This document shows positions 56,479 to 64,000 of a DNA stretch of 64,000 nt, piece after piece. The translations under genes were made by a program, and so were the position numbers. Origin of the DNA: an uncultured Collinsella sp. (GTDB lineage: Bacteria; Actinomycetota; Coriobacteriia; Coriobacteriales; Coriobacteriaceae); contig UQMM01000002.1 in the NCBI GenBank assembly GCA_900542165.1, positions 62,001 to 126,000 of the forward strand, in the 5' to 3' direction. Under the pieces are notes generated by a model. The model searched no databases. It was not told the DNA's origin and worked only from the letters and a program-made list of their open reading frames with translations. Each line of letters opens with the position of its first letter. Positions within the stretch are counted from its first letter, which is position 1.

Positions 56479-57374
56479 TGAAGCTTTCGCATGAATCCAA
56501 GGTACGCTTGGGTGTTGGTATCGGGGCGTTTGTACTCATTGTTGGGCTTGTCTTTGGCGTTTCGCGGACATTGATTCATTTTGATGGTCCGTGGGATCTC
56601 GACGATGTTGTATCCGGCTTGTCTGGTATGGACGATGCGCTTGACGAGGACGATCTTTTGGATAGCGGTAACTATTCCGCTCGGCCTCAACAGCTTTCGA
56701 GCGAAACGTTTGATGCCGACGCGTTCACATCGCTTGATTTGGACGTGACGTCGGGCACGGTCGAGGTCAAACACGTCTCCGGCGGGCCAGTGCGCGTAAT
56801 TGAAAGCGGTCGCGTGGCAACGGGGACCGTTGCCTTCGATGCGGCAACCCAGAACCTGGCCGAAATCAAGGGTTCTACGCTCAAGATTCGCCAGTTCGAT
56901 TGCGATGACGAGCGCGCCATTGACCGCACGGTTACCGTCGAACTGCCGCGCGATGTTGCCGATAACATGGTGGACATCACAGCGAATGTGGGATCGGGTG
57001 ATCTGACGGTCGCGGGCATTGCGTGTCATGACCTCAACCTGACTTTGGACTCGGGAGACGTCGAGTTTACGGGTACCGTGACCGATACCCTGAATGCCGA
57101 GGTCGGTTCGGGCGATGTGACGTTCGAGCTCTACCAGGCCCCCGCGAAGTCGATGGACGTGAGCGTGGGCTCGGGCGATGTGGAGATGACGGTTCCGAAC
57201 TCGACGGGCTTTAAGGCGAGCCTCACCTTGGGCAGCGGCGACTTCGAGAGCGATTTCCTTCCGCTTGGCTACGACGGCGAGACCGTTTTGAATCTTGAAT
57301 TCGATAACGGCGATAAGTCTGCCACGTATCGTTTTGAGGTCGGTTCGGGCGACATGTCGTTTGATTCGGAGTAG
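56475..57374 (+). CDS. DUF4097 (LiaG-like) membrane-anchored beta protein
   Basis: A 299-residue protein with an N-terminal signal anchor (SKVRLGVGIGAFVLIVGLVFGVSRTLIHF), an acidic linker, then a DUF4097 domain of repeating beta strands with five SGD turns (SGDLTV, SGDVEF, SGDVTF, SGDVEM, SGDFES). DUF4097/LiaG-type proteins are exported or membrane-bound and accompany envelope-stress regulators. It is co-transcribed with the XRE-membrane regulator. Function is probably to sense or respond to cell-envelope damage; this is inference from family context. Confidence 0.8.
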   Translation: MMKLSHESKVRLGVGIGAFVLIVGLVFGVSRTLIHFDGPWDLDDVVSGLSGMDDALDEDDLLDSGNYSARPQQLSSETFDADAFTSLDLDVTSGTVEVKHVSGGPVRVIESGRVATGTVAFDAATQNLAEIKGSTLKIRQFDCDDERAIDRTVTVELPRDVADNMVDITANVGSGDLTVAGIACHDLNLTLDSGDVEFTGTVTDTLNAEVGSGDVTFELYQAPAKSMDVSVGSGDVEMTVPNSTGFKASLTLGSGDFESDFLPLGYDGETVLNLEFDNGDKSATYRFEVGSGDMSFDSE

Positions 57375-57421
57375 TGAGGCAGACGAAAGCCTAGGCGAAG
57401 ATATAGACGCGCTGTTTGGTG

Positions 57422-57454
57422 AAGGCGTCGAAGCCGAGATTGGCTTCGGCGCCT
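57422..57454 (+). promoter_or_regulatory. Hairpin in the elp3 leader
   Basis: AAGGCGTCGAAGCC (57422-57435) and GGCTTCGGCGCCTT (57441-57454) pair at 13 of 14 positions and the second arm is followed by TGCCTTT. It lies just before the elp3 ribosome site; it could be a weak terminator for the DUF4097 operon or an attenuator of elp3. Confidence 0.5.
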
Positions 57455-57473
57455 TTGCCTTTACAATGGGGGC

Positions 57474-59381
57474 ATGGAACAGATTATCTTGAACATACTC
57501 GAGGCTCTGCGTCGCGGCGAGACCGTGGACGACAAAGCGCTCGTCAAACTGATACATGCCGAGGCACGCCGTGAGGGTGCCGACAAGCGCGATCTGGCCA
57601 AGCGTCGCCTGCTGCCGTTTTACCAGCGGGTGAAGCGCGAGGAGCCGGCTCGTTGGACGGTATGGAATGTCGACGCCGAGCTAGAGCGTCAACTGCTGCA
57701 GGTGCTACGCATGAAGCCTCGTCGCACGGCTTCGGGCGTAGCGACCATTACCGTCATCACCAAGCCGTGGCCGTGCTCGGGCGATTGCCTGTTTTGCCCC
57801 AACGACCTGCGCATGCCCAAAAGCTATCTGCACGCCGAGCCGGCGTGCGCCCGTGCAGAGCAAAACTGCTTCGATCCATATCTGCAGGTGAGCGCCCGTT
57901 TGACGGCGCTTTCGCAGATGGGGCATGCGACCGATAAGATAGAGCTCATCGTGCTCGGTGGCACCTGGAGCGACTATCCGGAAGGGTATCAGACGTGGTT
58001 TATGTCGGAGCTTTTCCGTGCGCTCAATGACGATGCCGTCGCCGGCGTGGCGGCAAACCCCATGTTGGCGCGTCCGGGCATCAGTCGTGCCGAGGCGGGG
58101 CGCCTGCTCGATGACGCTCCCGCCGATGCCCTGCCGCCGGTGGTAGCGGAGCGTCGCGAGCGCTATCGGGCAGCCGGCATTGCGACAGACGAGGTCGAGC
58201 TTGCTGCCGGCGTTGCCGACGACCAGGGGCGTGTGGATGCTGCCGTGGGCGGCTACAACCGTGCGGTGCGTCGTCTGTACGGCCCCGGTACGCCGTGGGG
58301 CGAAGTCGCCGAGTGGCAGACGGCAACGATGGAGGAGCTTGAACGTCAACAGCGCATCAACGAGACGGCGAAGCATCGCGTGGTGGGACTCGTTATCGAG
58401 ACGCGCCCCGATGCCGTAACGCCGAAGGCCCTCACGCTTATCCGCCGCCTGGGCTGCACCAAGATCCAGATGGGCATCCAGAGCCTCGACCAGCACCTGC
58501 TCGATATCAACGAGCGGCGCATTTCGGTGGCGCAGATCGAGCGGGCGTTTTCGCTTGCGCGCCTGTTTGGCTTTAAGATTCACGCGCATTTTATGCTCAA
58601 CTTGCTGGGCGCCACGCCCGAAGGGGACAAGCGCGACTACGAGCGCTTTGTGACCGAGGGGGCCTTTATGCCCGACGAGGTCAAAGTCTATCCGTGTGCA
58701 CTCATCGAGGGCTCGCGTCTGGTGGGCTGCTATGAGCGTGGCAAGTGGCGTCCCTATACCGAGGAGGAGCTGCTCGATGTACTGGCCGATGACATCGTGG
58801 TGACGCCGGCGTTCTGCCGCATCAGTCGCATGATCCGCGACTTTAGCTCCGATGACATCATGGTGGGCAACAAGAAGCCCAACCTGCGTCAGCTCGTCGA
58901 GAATCGCTTGGCGGCTCGTGGAGAAGGCACAGTGGTGCGCGAGATTCGCTATCGCGAGATCAGTACCGCGGGTGCCGACTTGGATGAGCTTTCTCTTGAT
59001 GAGGAAGTGGCGTACGAGACGCCGGTGACTCACGAGCGCTTTTTGCAGTGGGTGACGCCGCGGGGCAAGATCGCGGGCTTTTTGCGGTTGTCGCTGCCCG
59101 ACCATTCGTTTGTTGCCGCACATGCGGACGAGTTGCCGACGACGCCGGACGAGGCGATGATTCGCGAGGTGCACGTGTATGGCATGGCGGCGCGCGTGGG
59201 CGATCAGGGCCAGGCGGCGCAACATCACGGGTTGGGGCGTTTGCTCGTAGAGCGTGCGTGCGAGATTGCCCGGGATGCGGGTTATGCGCGTATCAACGTG
59301 ATTAGCGCGATTGGCACGCGCGAGTACTATCGCCATCTTGGATTTTATGACCATGGCCTTTATCTGCAAAAGGAGCTCTAG
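57474..59381 (+). CDS. elp3: Elp3-like tRNA U34 carboxymethyltransferase (radical SAM plus GNAT)
   Basis: A 635-residue protein. N-terminal helical region (1-90), radical SAM domain with the iron-sulphur cysteines in PWPCSGDCLFCPND (Cys101, Cys105, Cys108), LGGTWSDYPEGYQTWFMSELFRALN, RINETAKHRVVGLVIETRPDAV, TKIQMGIQSLDQHLLDINER and FKIHAHFMLNLLGATPEGD, and a C-terminal GNAT acetyltransferase domain (REVHVYGMAARVGDQGQAAQHHGLGRLLVERACEIARDAGYARINVISAIGTREYYRHLGF). This is the full architecture of Elp3, rare in bacteria, which forms cm5U34 in tRNA using acetyl-CoA and SAM. An extra segment (about 190-285) without clear motifs lies between the SAM motifs. The next gene starts immediately after its stop. 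Confidence 0.92.
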   Translation: MEQIILNILEALRRGETVDDKALVKLIHAEARREGADKRDLAKRRLLPFYQRVKREEPARWTVWNVDAELERQLLQVLRMKPRRTASGVATITVITKPWPCSGDCLFCPNDLRMPKSYLHAEPACARAEQNCFDPYLQVSARLTALSQMGHATDKIELIVLGGTWSDYPEGYQTWFMSELFRALNDDAVAGVAANPMLARPGISRAEAGRLLDDAPADALPPVVAERRERYRAAGIATDEVELAAGVADDQGRVDAAVGGYNRAVRRLYGPGTPWGEVAEWQTATMEELERQQRINETAKHRVVGLVIETRPDAVTPKALTLIRRLGCTKIQMGIQSLDQHLLDINERRISVAQIERAFSLARLFGFKIHAHFMLNLLGATPEGDKRDYERFVTEGAFMPDEVKVYPCALIEGSRLVGCYERGKWRPYTEEELLDVLADDIVVTPAFCRISRMIRDFSSDDIMVGNKKPNLRQLVENRLAARGEGTVVREIRYREISTAGADLDELSLDEEVAYETPVTHERFLQWVTPRGKIAGFLRLSLPDHSFVAAHADELPTTPDEAMIREVHVYGMAARVGDQGQAAQHHGLGRLLVERACEIARDAGYARINVISAIGTREYYRHLGFYDHGLYLQKEL

Positions 59382-60257
59382 ATGAACAAGCCGAGTGTTT
59401 CTGCCGGCGTCGTTGCCGGCGTTGCTCTGGGAGCCGCGGCGCTTGGTGCGGCCGCTGTCGCTGTTCGTGCTGCCTGTCTGCAGGTTGCGCGAACCCGCAA
59501 TGGCTTGGCGCGTGTGAAACGCGTGCACGACGAGGGCGGCGACGAAGTCCGCGTATTGGTGCAAGGCGGCGTCTACCAAAGCGCGAGTTACGTTGGTGAG
59601 CGCTGGGCGGAGCCCGTCTTTGCGTACTATCGCGCGTTTAACGACGTGTTTGAGGCCGAGGATGCGATGCGCGACGCTTATGGTCACGGTATCGACCGCA
59701 TTCTTATGCTGGGCGGCGGCGGGTTTGCCTATCCTAAATTCGCCCTGATGTCGCACGAGGGCTTGCGCATGGACGTCATCGAGTATGACGGAGAGATTAC
59801 GCGCCTGGCGCGCCGCTGGTTCTACCTAGACGAGCTGGAGCGCGCGGCGGGCGATCGCCTGCGGGTGATAACCGCTGAGGCTCGCTCGTATCTGGGTGTG
59901 ACGAGCGTGGGCCATCGTCGCTATGACGCGGTCGTGAGCGATTGCTTTGGCGGTGCCGAGCCCGTACGCGAGTTGGCGACGGTTGAGGCGTTGCGTTTAG
60001 TGCGGGGCAGCCTAAATGTTGGTGGCGTCTACGTCGCCAATATCGTGAGCGCAAACGAGGGGAGCGACGTGACGTTCCTGCGCGACTGCGCTGCCACGGC
60101 ACTCGAGGTATTCGCCCATGCCTGGGTGGTCCCATGTGGCGATGCGAAGTTCGGCGGCGAGGAAAACTACCTGCTCATCGCCAGCGACGGCGACTATGTC
60201 TTTGCCGAAGCTGTGCCCTTCGACACCGACTTCCTCGGCACTGCTCTCCACGACTAG
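59382..60257 (+). CDS. Spermidine/spermine-synthase-like protein with N-terminal anchor
   Basis: The ATG at 59382 directly follows the elp3 stop, so the two are co-transcribed. The 291-residue protein has a hydrophobic N-terminus (VSAGVVAGVALGAAALGAAAVAVRAACL, about 5-32), then a Rossmann domain of the spermidine-synthase fold: DRILMLGGGGFAYPKFALMSHEGLRMDVIEYDGEITRLARRWFYLDEL, DRLRVITAEARSYL, YDAVVSDCFGGAEP and GVYVANIV. The GGGxGxxP and EYDGEI (base/acid) pattern binds decarboxylated SAM or SAM. The residues for aminopropyl transfer (a DxxxD-type acceptor site) are not obvious, so polyamine synthesis is only one possibility. Confidence 0.8.
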   Translation: MNKPSVSAGVVAGVALGAAALGAAAVAVRAACLQVARTRNGLARVKRVHDEGGDEVRVLVQGGVYQSASYVGERWAEPVFAYYRAFNDVFEAEDAMRDAYGHGIDRILMLGGGGFAYPKFALMSHEGLRMDVIEYDGEITRLARRWFYLDELERAAGDRLRVITAEARSYLGVTSVGHRRYDAVVSDCFGGAEPVRELATVEALRLVRGSLNVGGVYVANIVSANEGSDVTFLRDCAATALEVFAHAWVVPCGDAKFGGEENYLLIASDGDYVFAEAVPFDTDFLGTALHD

Positions 60258-60270
60258 CACGTCTCCCTGC

Positions 60271-60359
60271 GACCAGTCTGTTTGTGGTGGGGCTCATTTA
60301 GCTACTTCTTGGTCATGCCCAAAGTAGCTCAACAAGCCCCGTCCCAAAAAAGACTGGTC
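60271..60359. repeat. 89-base nested hairpin
   Basis: Three arms nest in order: outer GACCAGTCT (60271-60279) with AGACTGGTC (60351-60359), middle GGGGCT (60289-60294) with AGCCCC (60335-60340), inner AGCTACTT (60300-60307) with AAGTAGCT (60322-60329). It fills the gap between the convergent spermidine-synthase-like and helicase genes, and its last base is adjacent to the helicase stop codon (60360). A terminator role and mobile-element origin are both possible. Confidence 0.72.
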
Positions 60360-62819
60360 TTAGGCGTGGTCGCGCCAGCCGAGAACGCGCTGCTTCATGC
60401 CTTCGATGTCGAGCACGCCTTCGGCAAAGCCCTTGCGCACGAGCTCTTCGGGAACGAACTCATCGTAACGATCAAAGTAAGGCACCTCGCCGGGATAGAC
60501 GAGCTCGATGGGGTCGAAGTCCTTTTCGGCCTCGGCTGCGAGCACCTCAAAGAACGTCTCCTCGTCGGCCTTCATCTTAAACTGCATAAAGTATGGACGC
60601 GACGGATCGAGCCCGCGAAGGCCCAGCTCCGCGGCACACTTAATCTTGAGCATACGTTCGAGCGCCAGAAAGGCGTGGCTGCCCAACCAGGGGAAGAGCA
60701 CCCAGGTGTCGCCACCCAGGTTGATGAGCGGTTTGGTCCCCGCACCCGAAATCTCGGCGGTATGACGAGCCTGTGCAAGGCGTGCCCGTGCGTTGCCCAT
60801 GAGGTACGGATATGCCGCGTGCTCGTTGAGCGCCTTGCGCATGCGCTCGAGTACATGCGTGTTAATGTCGCCGGGGCAGTCGCCAAAGTATGCCGGCACA
60901 CGACCTTTGACTTGCGTGGCAAAGACGGTGTGTCGCTTCCAGTCCACTTCCTCGACTATCCAGCAGTGCCCGGCTATGGCGATGCGCTCACCGGGCGGTG
61001 GCGGATTGACGATCGTGCCCAACTCGGCCGACTCGCTGCGAACGGTGAACTCCTCGTTTTCCTGGAACACAGCGTAGAACTTAAAGTTGTTAATGATGCG
61101 CTCGCCCGCGAGACCCACGATGAGCCCACCGCCCTCGGTGACCTGGATGTGGTCGATCTTGATGAGGTGGCGCAGCAGTACGCGATAGTCATCGGCCGAG
61201 ACGCGGTGGAAATAGCTGAGCGTGAGCACGCGCTGAGCAAGCTCGGCCGGCGTGAGCTCGCCGGTGCTGGCGAGCGTCGACATGGTCTGGTGGTAGAGCA
61301 GGCTGTAGGGGAGTCGATCGAGCTCGGGCGGCTCGACCCACTTTTCCTCGCGATAGAGTTGTACGAGTGCGATGCCCTGCAGGAGCTTCCAGGGTATCGT
61401 TTCGGGCATCATCGTGCGCGGCTCGGGTTCTTCCTCGCGCATGACAAACCACATCTCGGGCGGAAGGTCGCGACGGCCTGTGCGCCCCATGCGCTGCAAA
61501 AAGGAGCTGACGGTAAACGGCGCGTCAATCTGGAACGCGCGCTCCAGGCGACCGATATCAATGCCGAGCTCCAGCGTGGAGGTGGTGACGGTCGTCTGCG
61601 CCTGCTCTTCGTCGCGCATGAGCTCCTCGGCCGTCTCGCGCAGCGATGCCGAAAGGTTGCCGTGATGGATTAGAAAGCGGTCTGGCTCGTGCCGGCTCTC
61701 GCAGTAGCTGCGCAACATGGAGCACACGGCCTCTGCCTCCTCGCGCGAGTTGGCAAAGACCAGGCACTTGCGGCCGCGGGTATGCTCAAAGATGTAGCCC
61801 ATGCCGGGGTCGGCGTTGTCGGGTGCGGTGTCGGTGGGGTTGAGCAGTGCCTGTTCGGTTGCCTGCGGGATGTCGACTTCGCCCTCGGGGGCTGAGGAAG
61901 TGCGACGGTCCTTGGGGGCAGCCTTGCCCCGTGCCTGCTCGCGACGTTGGCGGCGCTCCTCTTGCGTGAGTTGTCCGCTGTGACGCATGTCTTGAGCACC
62001 GGCCGGCAGCGCCGCGGATGCCGCTGCCTCGATGCGCTCGCACGCGAGCACTTCGGCCTCTTGAGGACCTGTGCCCATGAATCCCCGCTGCTGTGCCTGG
62101 GGGCCCGAGTTGTAGAAGTGCTCCATGGAGATGCGCCATACGCGGTGCGGTTCTTCAAAGCGGGGGATAACACAGTTGCGCCCCGTTCCCTGTGAGAGAA
62201 AGGCACCCGTGCGTTCCGGGTCCCCGATGGTGGCCGAAAGGCCAATGCGGCGAGGCTGCACGCCGGCCATGCGCGAGAGCCGCTCGATAAGGCAGAGCGT
62301 TTGCCCGCCTCGATCGCCGCGCATGAGCGAGTGGACCTCATCGATGACCACGTAGCGTAGGTCGCAAAACATGCGCGGGATCGCCATGTGCTTATGGATT
62401 AAGAGCGCCTCGAGTGACTCGGGCGTAATCTGCAAGATGCCGCTCGGTTTTTTGATGAGCTTAGCTTTGTGCGATTGCGAGACGTCGCCATGCCAGTGCC
62501 AGACGGGGATGTCGGCCTCTTCGCACAGGTCATTGAGACGGACGAACTGATCATTGATGAGTGCCTTGAGGGGGCCGATGTAGAGGGCGCCAACGCTTGC
62601 GGGCGGGTTCTCCCAAAACTCGGTCAGGATGGGAAAGAAGGCCGCTTCGGTTTTGCCGGATGCCGTGGATGCCGTCAGGAGCACATTGTCTTGTGTGTTA
62701 AAGATGGCATCTGCTGCCGCAACCTGAATGGAGCGCAGGCTATCCCAATCGTGGGAGTAGATGAAGTCTTGGATAAACGGGGCGTAGCGGTCAAAGGCGT
62801 TCACGGGGCCTCCTCTCAT
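60360..62819 (-). CDS. BrxHI/Lhr-like DEAD/DEAH-box helicase
   Basis: An 819-residue superfamily 2 helicase: LLTASTASGKTEAAFFPILTEF (Walker A, 49-57), IDEVHSLMRGDRG (motif II), IGLSATIGDPE (motif III), a CLVFANSREEAEAVCSMLRSY segment, then TTSTLELGIDIGRL and FLQRMGRTGRRDLPPEMWFV (motifs V-VI). The C-terminal part (LINLGGDTWVLFPWLGSHAFLALERML) resembles the Lhr/BrxHI C-terminal domain. It sits directly downstream of a DUF2791/BrxD-like ATPase gene. Helicase-BrxD pairs form part of BREX systems or a stand-alone DNA-maintenance module. Start: ATG 62819 (AAGAGG upstream) or GTG 62804 (AGGAGG upstream). Confidence 0.85.
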   Translation of the reverse strand: MRGGPVNAFDRYAPFIQDFIYSHDWDSLRSIQVAAADAIFNTQDNVLLTASTASGKTEAAFFPILTEFWENPPASVGALYIGPLKALINDQFVRLNDLCEEADIPVWHWHGDVSQSHKAKLIKKPSGILQITPESLEALLIHKHMAIPRMFCDLRYVVIDEVHSLMRGDRGGQTLCLIERLSRMAGVQPRRIGLSATIGDPERTGAFLSQGTGRNCVIPRFEEPHRVWRISMEHFYNSGPQAQQRGFMGTGPQEAEVLACERIEAAASAALPAGAQDMRHSGQLTQEERRQRREQARGKAAPKDRRTSSAPEGEVDIPQATEQALLNPTDTAPDNADPGMGYIFEHTRGRKCLVFANSREEAEAVCSMLRSYCESRHEPDRFLIHHGNLSASLRETAEELMRDEEQAQTTVTTSTLELGIDIGRLERAFQIDAPFTVSSFLQRMGRTGRRDLPPEMWFVMREEEPEPRTMMPETIPWKLLQGIALVQLYREEKWVEPPELDRLPYSLLYHQTMSTLASTGELTPAELAQRVLTLSYFHRVSADDYRVLLRHLIKIDHIQVTEGGGLIVGLAGERIINNFKFYAVFQENEEFTVRSESAELGTIVNPPPPGERIAIAGHCWIVEEVDWKRHTVFATQVKGRVPAYFGDCPGDINTHVLERMRKALNEHAAYPYLMGNARARLAQARHTAEISGAGTKPLINLGGDTWVLFPWLGSHAFLALERMLKIKCAAELGLRGLDPSRPYFMQFKMKADEETFFEVLAAEAEKDFDPIELVYPGEVPYFDRYDEFVPEELVRKGFAEGVLDIEGMKQRVLGWRDHA

Positions 62820-62869
62820 ATACGAACCTCTTAACGCGGTGGTCAGTGGCTTGCTGCATTACTGTCTCA

Positions 62870-62921
62870 ACGTTCGCCCAGATAAAACCTACCAAAATAA
62901 ACCTGTCCCTTTTTGGCAGGT
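62870..62921 (-). repeat. CCTGCC repeat family B, single unit (inverted copy)
   Basis: The reverse complement matches 2249-2300 at 51 of 52 positions. The right end coincides with the first base of the stop codon of the BrxD-like gene (TTA at 62921-62923). It lies between the BrxD-like gene and the helicase on the same strand. Confidence 0.88.
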
Positions 62922-64000
62922 TAGATGGTGAATTCGGCGAAGTTACGGTCGCCACCTGCGGTATCGGTGTCGCCTGTTGCGGTTGCTGGCGCCAGCGCGT
63001 CACCGCCGACGCTTTGTAGTAGCTCGGCAACGTTGGCATCGGGGTTCTGGCATAGGATGTCGAGCAGCTCGATAAAGTCGCGAATTACCTCGCGAGGCGT
63101 CAGGTGCGTATCGGCTCCCACGCGGCCAAACTCAATCTTGAGGAAGTCCACCAAGTCGTTCTCGGTAAGCGTGGGCGTCCAGCCAAAGTAGCCGGCGTGA
63201 ATTTGCATGAGTTTTTCGATCAGCACCAGTAGCTCCTCGTAGGTGAGCGGCTGCAAGCGGATGATGGGCGCGAGCATGTCCTTAAGGTCCTCGCGTGCAA
63301 AGCGACCCTGAGCGAGCCGGCTGCGCAGAGCCTCGTAGGAGAATACGCCGCGACGGCGGTCCTCGATGGAGGTCGGCGTGCCGCCCATGATCATGCCCAA
63401 GTACTGCGCCTTGCCCTGGAGCGTGTCGTTGTACATGGTGAGGATTTTCTCGTAGTTGTACTGGCGCGTGATGGCGTTGGGAATCTTGTACAGGTTTACG
63501 AGTTCGTCGATGAGCACCAGCATGCCCTTGTAGCCGCTGCAGACCAAAAAGCGTGCGATGAGTTTGACGTAGTCGTACCAGTCGTCATCGCTGATGATGG
63601 TCGAGGAGCCCAGCTCGGCGCGCGCCTCGCTCTTGGTTCGGTACTCGCCTCGGATCCACTTGGTTACGCGGTTCATGGTCTCCTCGTCGCCCTCGGAAAC
63701 GGCCGCGCGATAGCGACGGAGCATGCGGGCAAAGTCGAAGCCGTGGACCATTTCCTCGAGCGGAGCGAGTTGGGCATTGATAGCCGACTCATCGGCGTCC
63801 GCGCACGAGGCGACCCAGCGATCGAGAATCAGGTTGAGCGCGCCGCCCTCGGGGCGCGTCTTGGTCGATATATTGCGGATGAGCTCACGGTAGGTGGCAA
63901 GGCCCTGTCCCTGGCCGCCCTGCAGGCGGCGTTCAGGGGATAGGTCGGCATCGGCGACGACGAATCCCTCACCCATGGCGTGCGTGCGGATGGTCTGGAG
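62921..64000 (-). CDS. BrxD-like / DUF2791 AAA ATPase (N-terminus outside window)
   Basis: The reading frame is open past the window edge; its visible start is LQTIRTHAMGEGFVVADADLSPERRL, so an internal Met at 63976 is not the true start. The upstream Walker A is missing. Recognisable parts: YRELIRNISTKTRPEGGALNLIL, YKGMLVLIDELVNLYKI (Walker B), QYLGMIMGGTPTSIEDRRRGVFSYEALRSRL and IIRLQPLTYEELLVLIEKLMQIHAGYFG. This matches the P-loop family DUF2791, called BrxD in BREX type 2 loci, usually next to a BrxHI-like helicase, as here. Outside BREX the pair often has a TerB-domain gene as a third member (established in Ter-related literature); that gene would lie beyond the window. Confidence 0.82.
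   Translation of the reverse strand, partial: LQTIRTHAMGEGFVVADADLSPERRLQGGQGQGLATYRELIRNISTKTRPEGGALNLILDRWVASCADADESAINAQLAPLEEMVHGFDFARMLRRYRAAVSEGDEETMNRVTKWIRGEYRTKSEARAELGSSTIISDDDWYDYVKLIARFLVCSGYKGMLVLIDELVNLYKIPNAITRQYNYEKILTMYNDTLQGKAQYLGMIMGGTPTSIEDRRRGVFSYEALRSRLAQGRFAREDLKDMLAPIIRLQPLTYEELLVLIEKLMQIHAGYFGWTPTLTENDLVDFLKIEFGRVGADTHLTPREVIRDFIELLDILCQNPDANVAELLQSVGGDALAPATATGDTDTAGGDRNFAEFTI

Noticed and set aside
57705..59756. 683-residue reading frame on the minus strand opposite elp3
   Set aside because: It is the mirror of a strongly supported gene with all Elp3 motifs; composition rich in His, Arg and Leu is typical of antisense readings in GC-rich DNA.
1..64000. tRNA and rRNA genes
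   Set aside because: I looked for GGTTCRANYCC-type arms with CCA-type ends and for rRNA landmarks in the gene gaps and found none convincing.

Overview
The window looks like ordinary chromosome of a GC-rich, Gram-positive gut actinobacterium of the class Coriobacteriia, most likely Collinsella or a close relative. This is inferred from strong AAGGAG-type ribosome sites, GC-rich codon use, a bile salt hydrolase, a reversed rubrerythrin, a RGG-tailed acidic protein and the gene content. No rRNA, tRNA, CRISPR array, prophage or complete insertion sequence was found.

Layout. 1-5 kb: partial MATE exporter, RlmA and RsmJ rRNA methyltransferases, small proteins and a GNAT enzyme. 5-13 kb: a TetM-like translation GTPase, then an accessory-looking block with two paralogous AAA/winged-helix ATPases around a class-2 UvrA, and an orphan serine resolvase in AT-richer DNA. 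13-21 kb: TrmL, a CobW metallochaperone, an ArsC-fold protein without its cysteine, a flavodoxin-fold reductase and two long cyclic-di-GMP proteins. 21-28 kb: patatin, a TPP-riboswitch-controlled thiM/thiamine-binding/thiE operon, a HAD phosphatase, and a LysR/MetE-like pair. 28-38 kb: NCS2 purine permease, a degenerate deformylase, bile salt hydrolase, Kup potassium transporter, EamA exporter with divergent LysR, an HTH-aminotransferase fusion, and a canonical deformylase. 38-44 kb: RGG protein, pdxST with divergent pdxR, and a Vsr/DUF559-like nuclease gene bracketed by two copies of a 119-bp mobile-looking repeat. 44-54 kb: rubrerythrin, alcohol and aldehyde dehydrogenases, HIRAN protein, phosphoesterase, DUF2130 nuclease-like protein and a Ski2-like helicase. 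54-64 kb: TrmB, a Trm9-like methyltransferase, an XRE/DUF4097 operon, Elp3, a spermidine-synthase-like protein and a BrxHI/BrxD-like helicase-ATPase pair that runs off the window.

How genes work together. Thiamine salvage is one riboswitch-controlled unit; PdxR faces pdxST for vitamin B6 synthesis. Six RNA-modifying enzymes are scattered through the window; the most intriguing are Elp3 and a Trm9-like methyltransferase about 2 kb apart, which could form a bacterial version of the eukaryotic wobble-uridine (cm5U to mcm5U) pathway.

The strongest signal not explained by genes is repeat biology. Several families of small palindromic elements sit directly on or beside stop codons: a 119-bp element (three copies) whose terminal repeat itself supplies the last codons Leu-Ser-Glu-stop of two genes; hairpins with a shared AAAGGGACAG core but different, internally complementary stems; a 52-bp element present at both ends of the window at 51/52 identity; and two large nested hairpins. 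Combined with the nuclease gene between two 119-bp copies, this is the best candidate for an undescribed system here.
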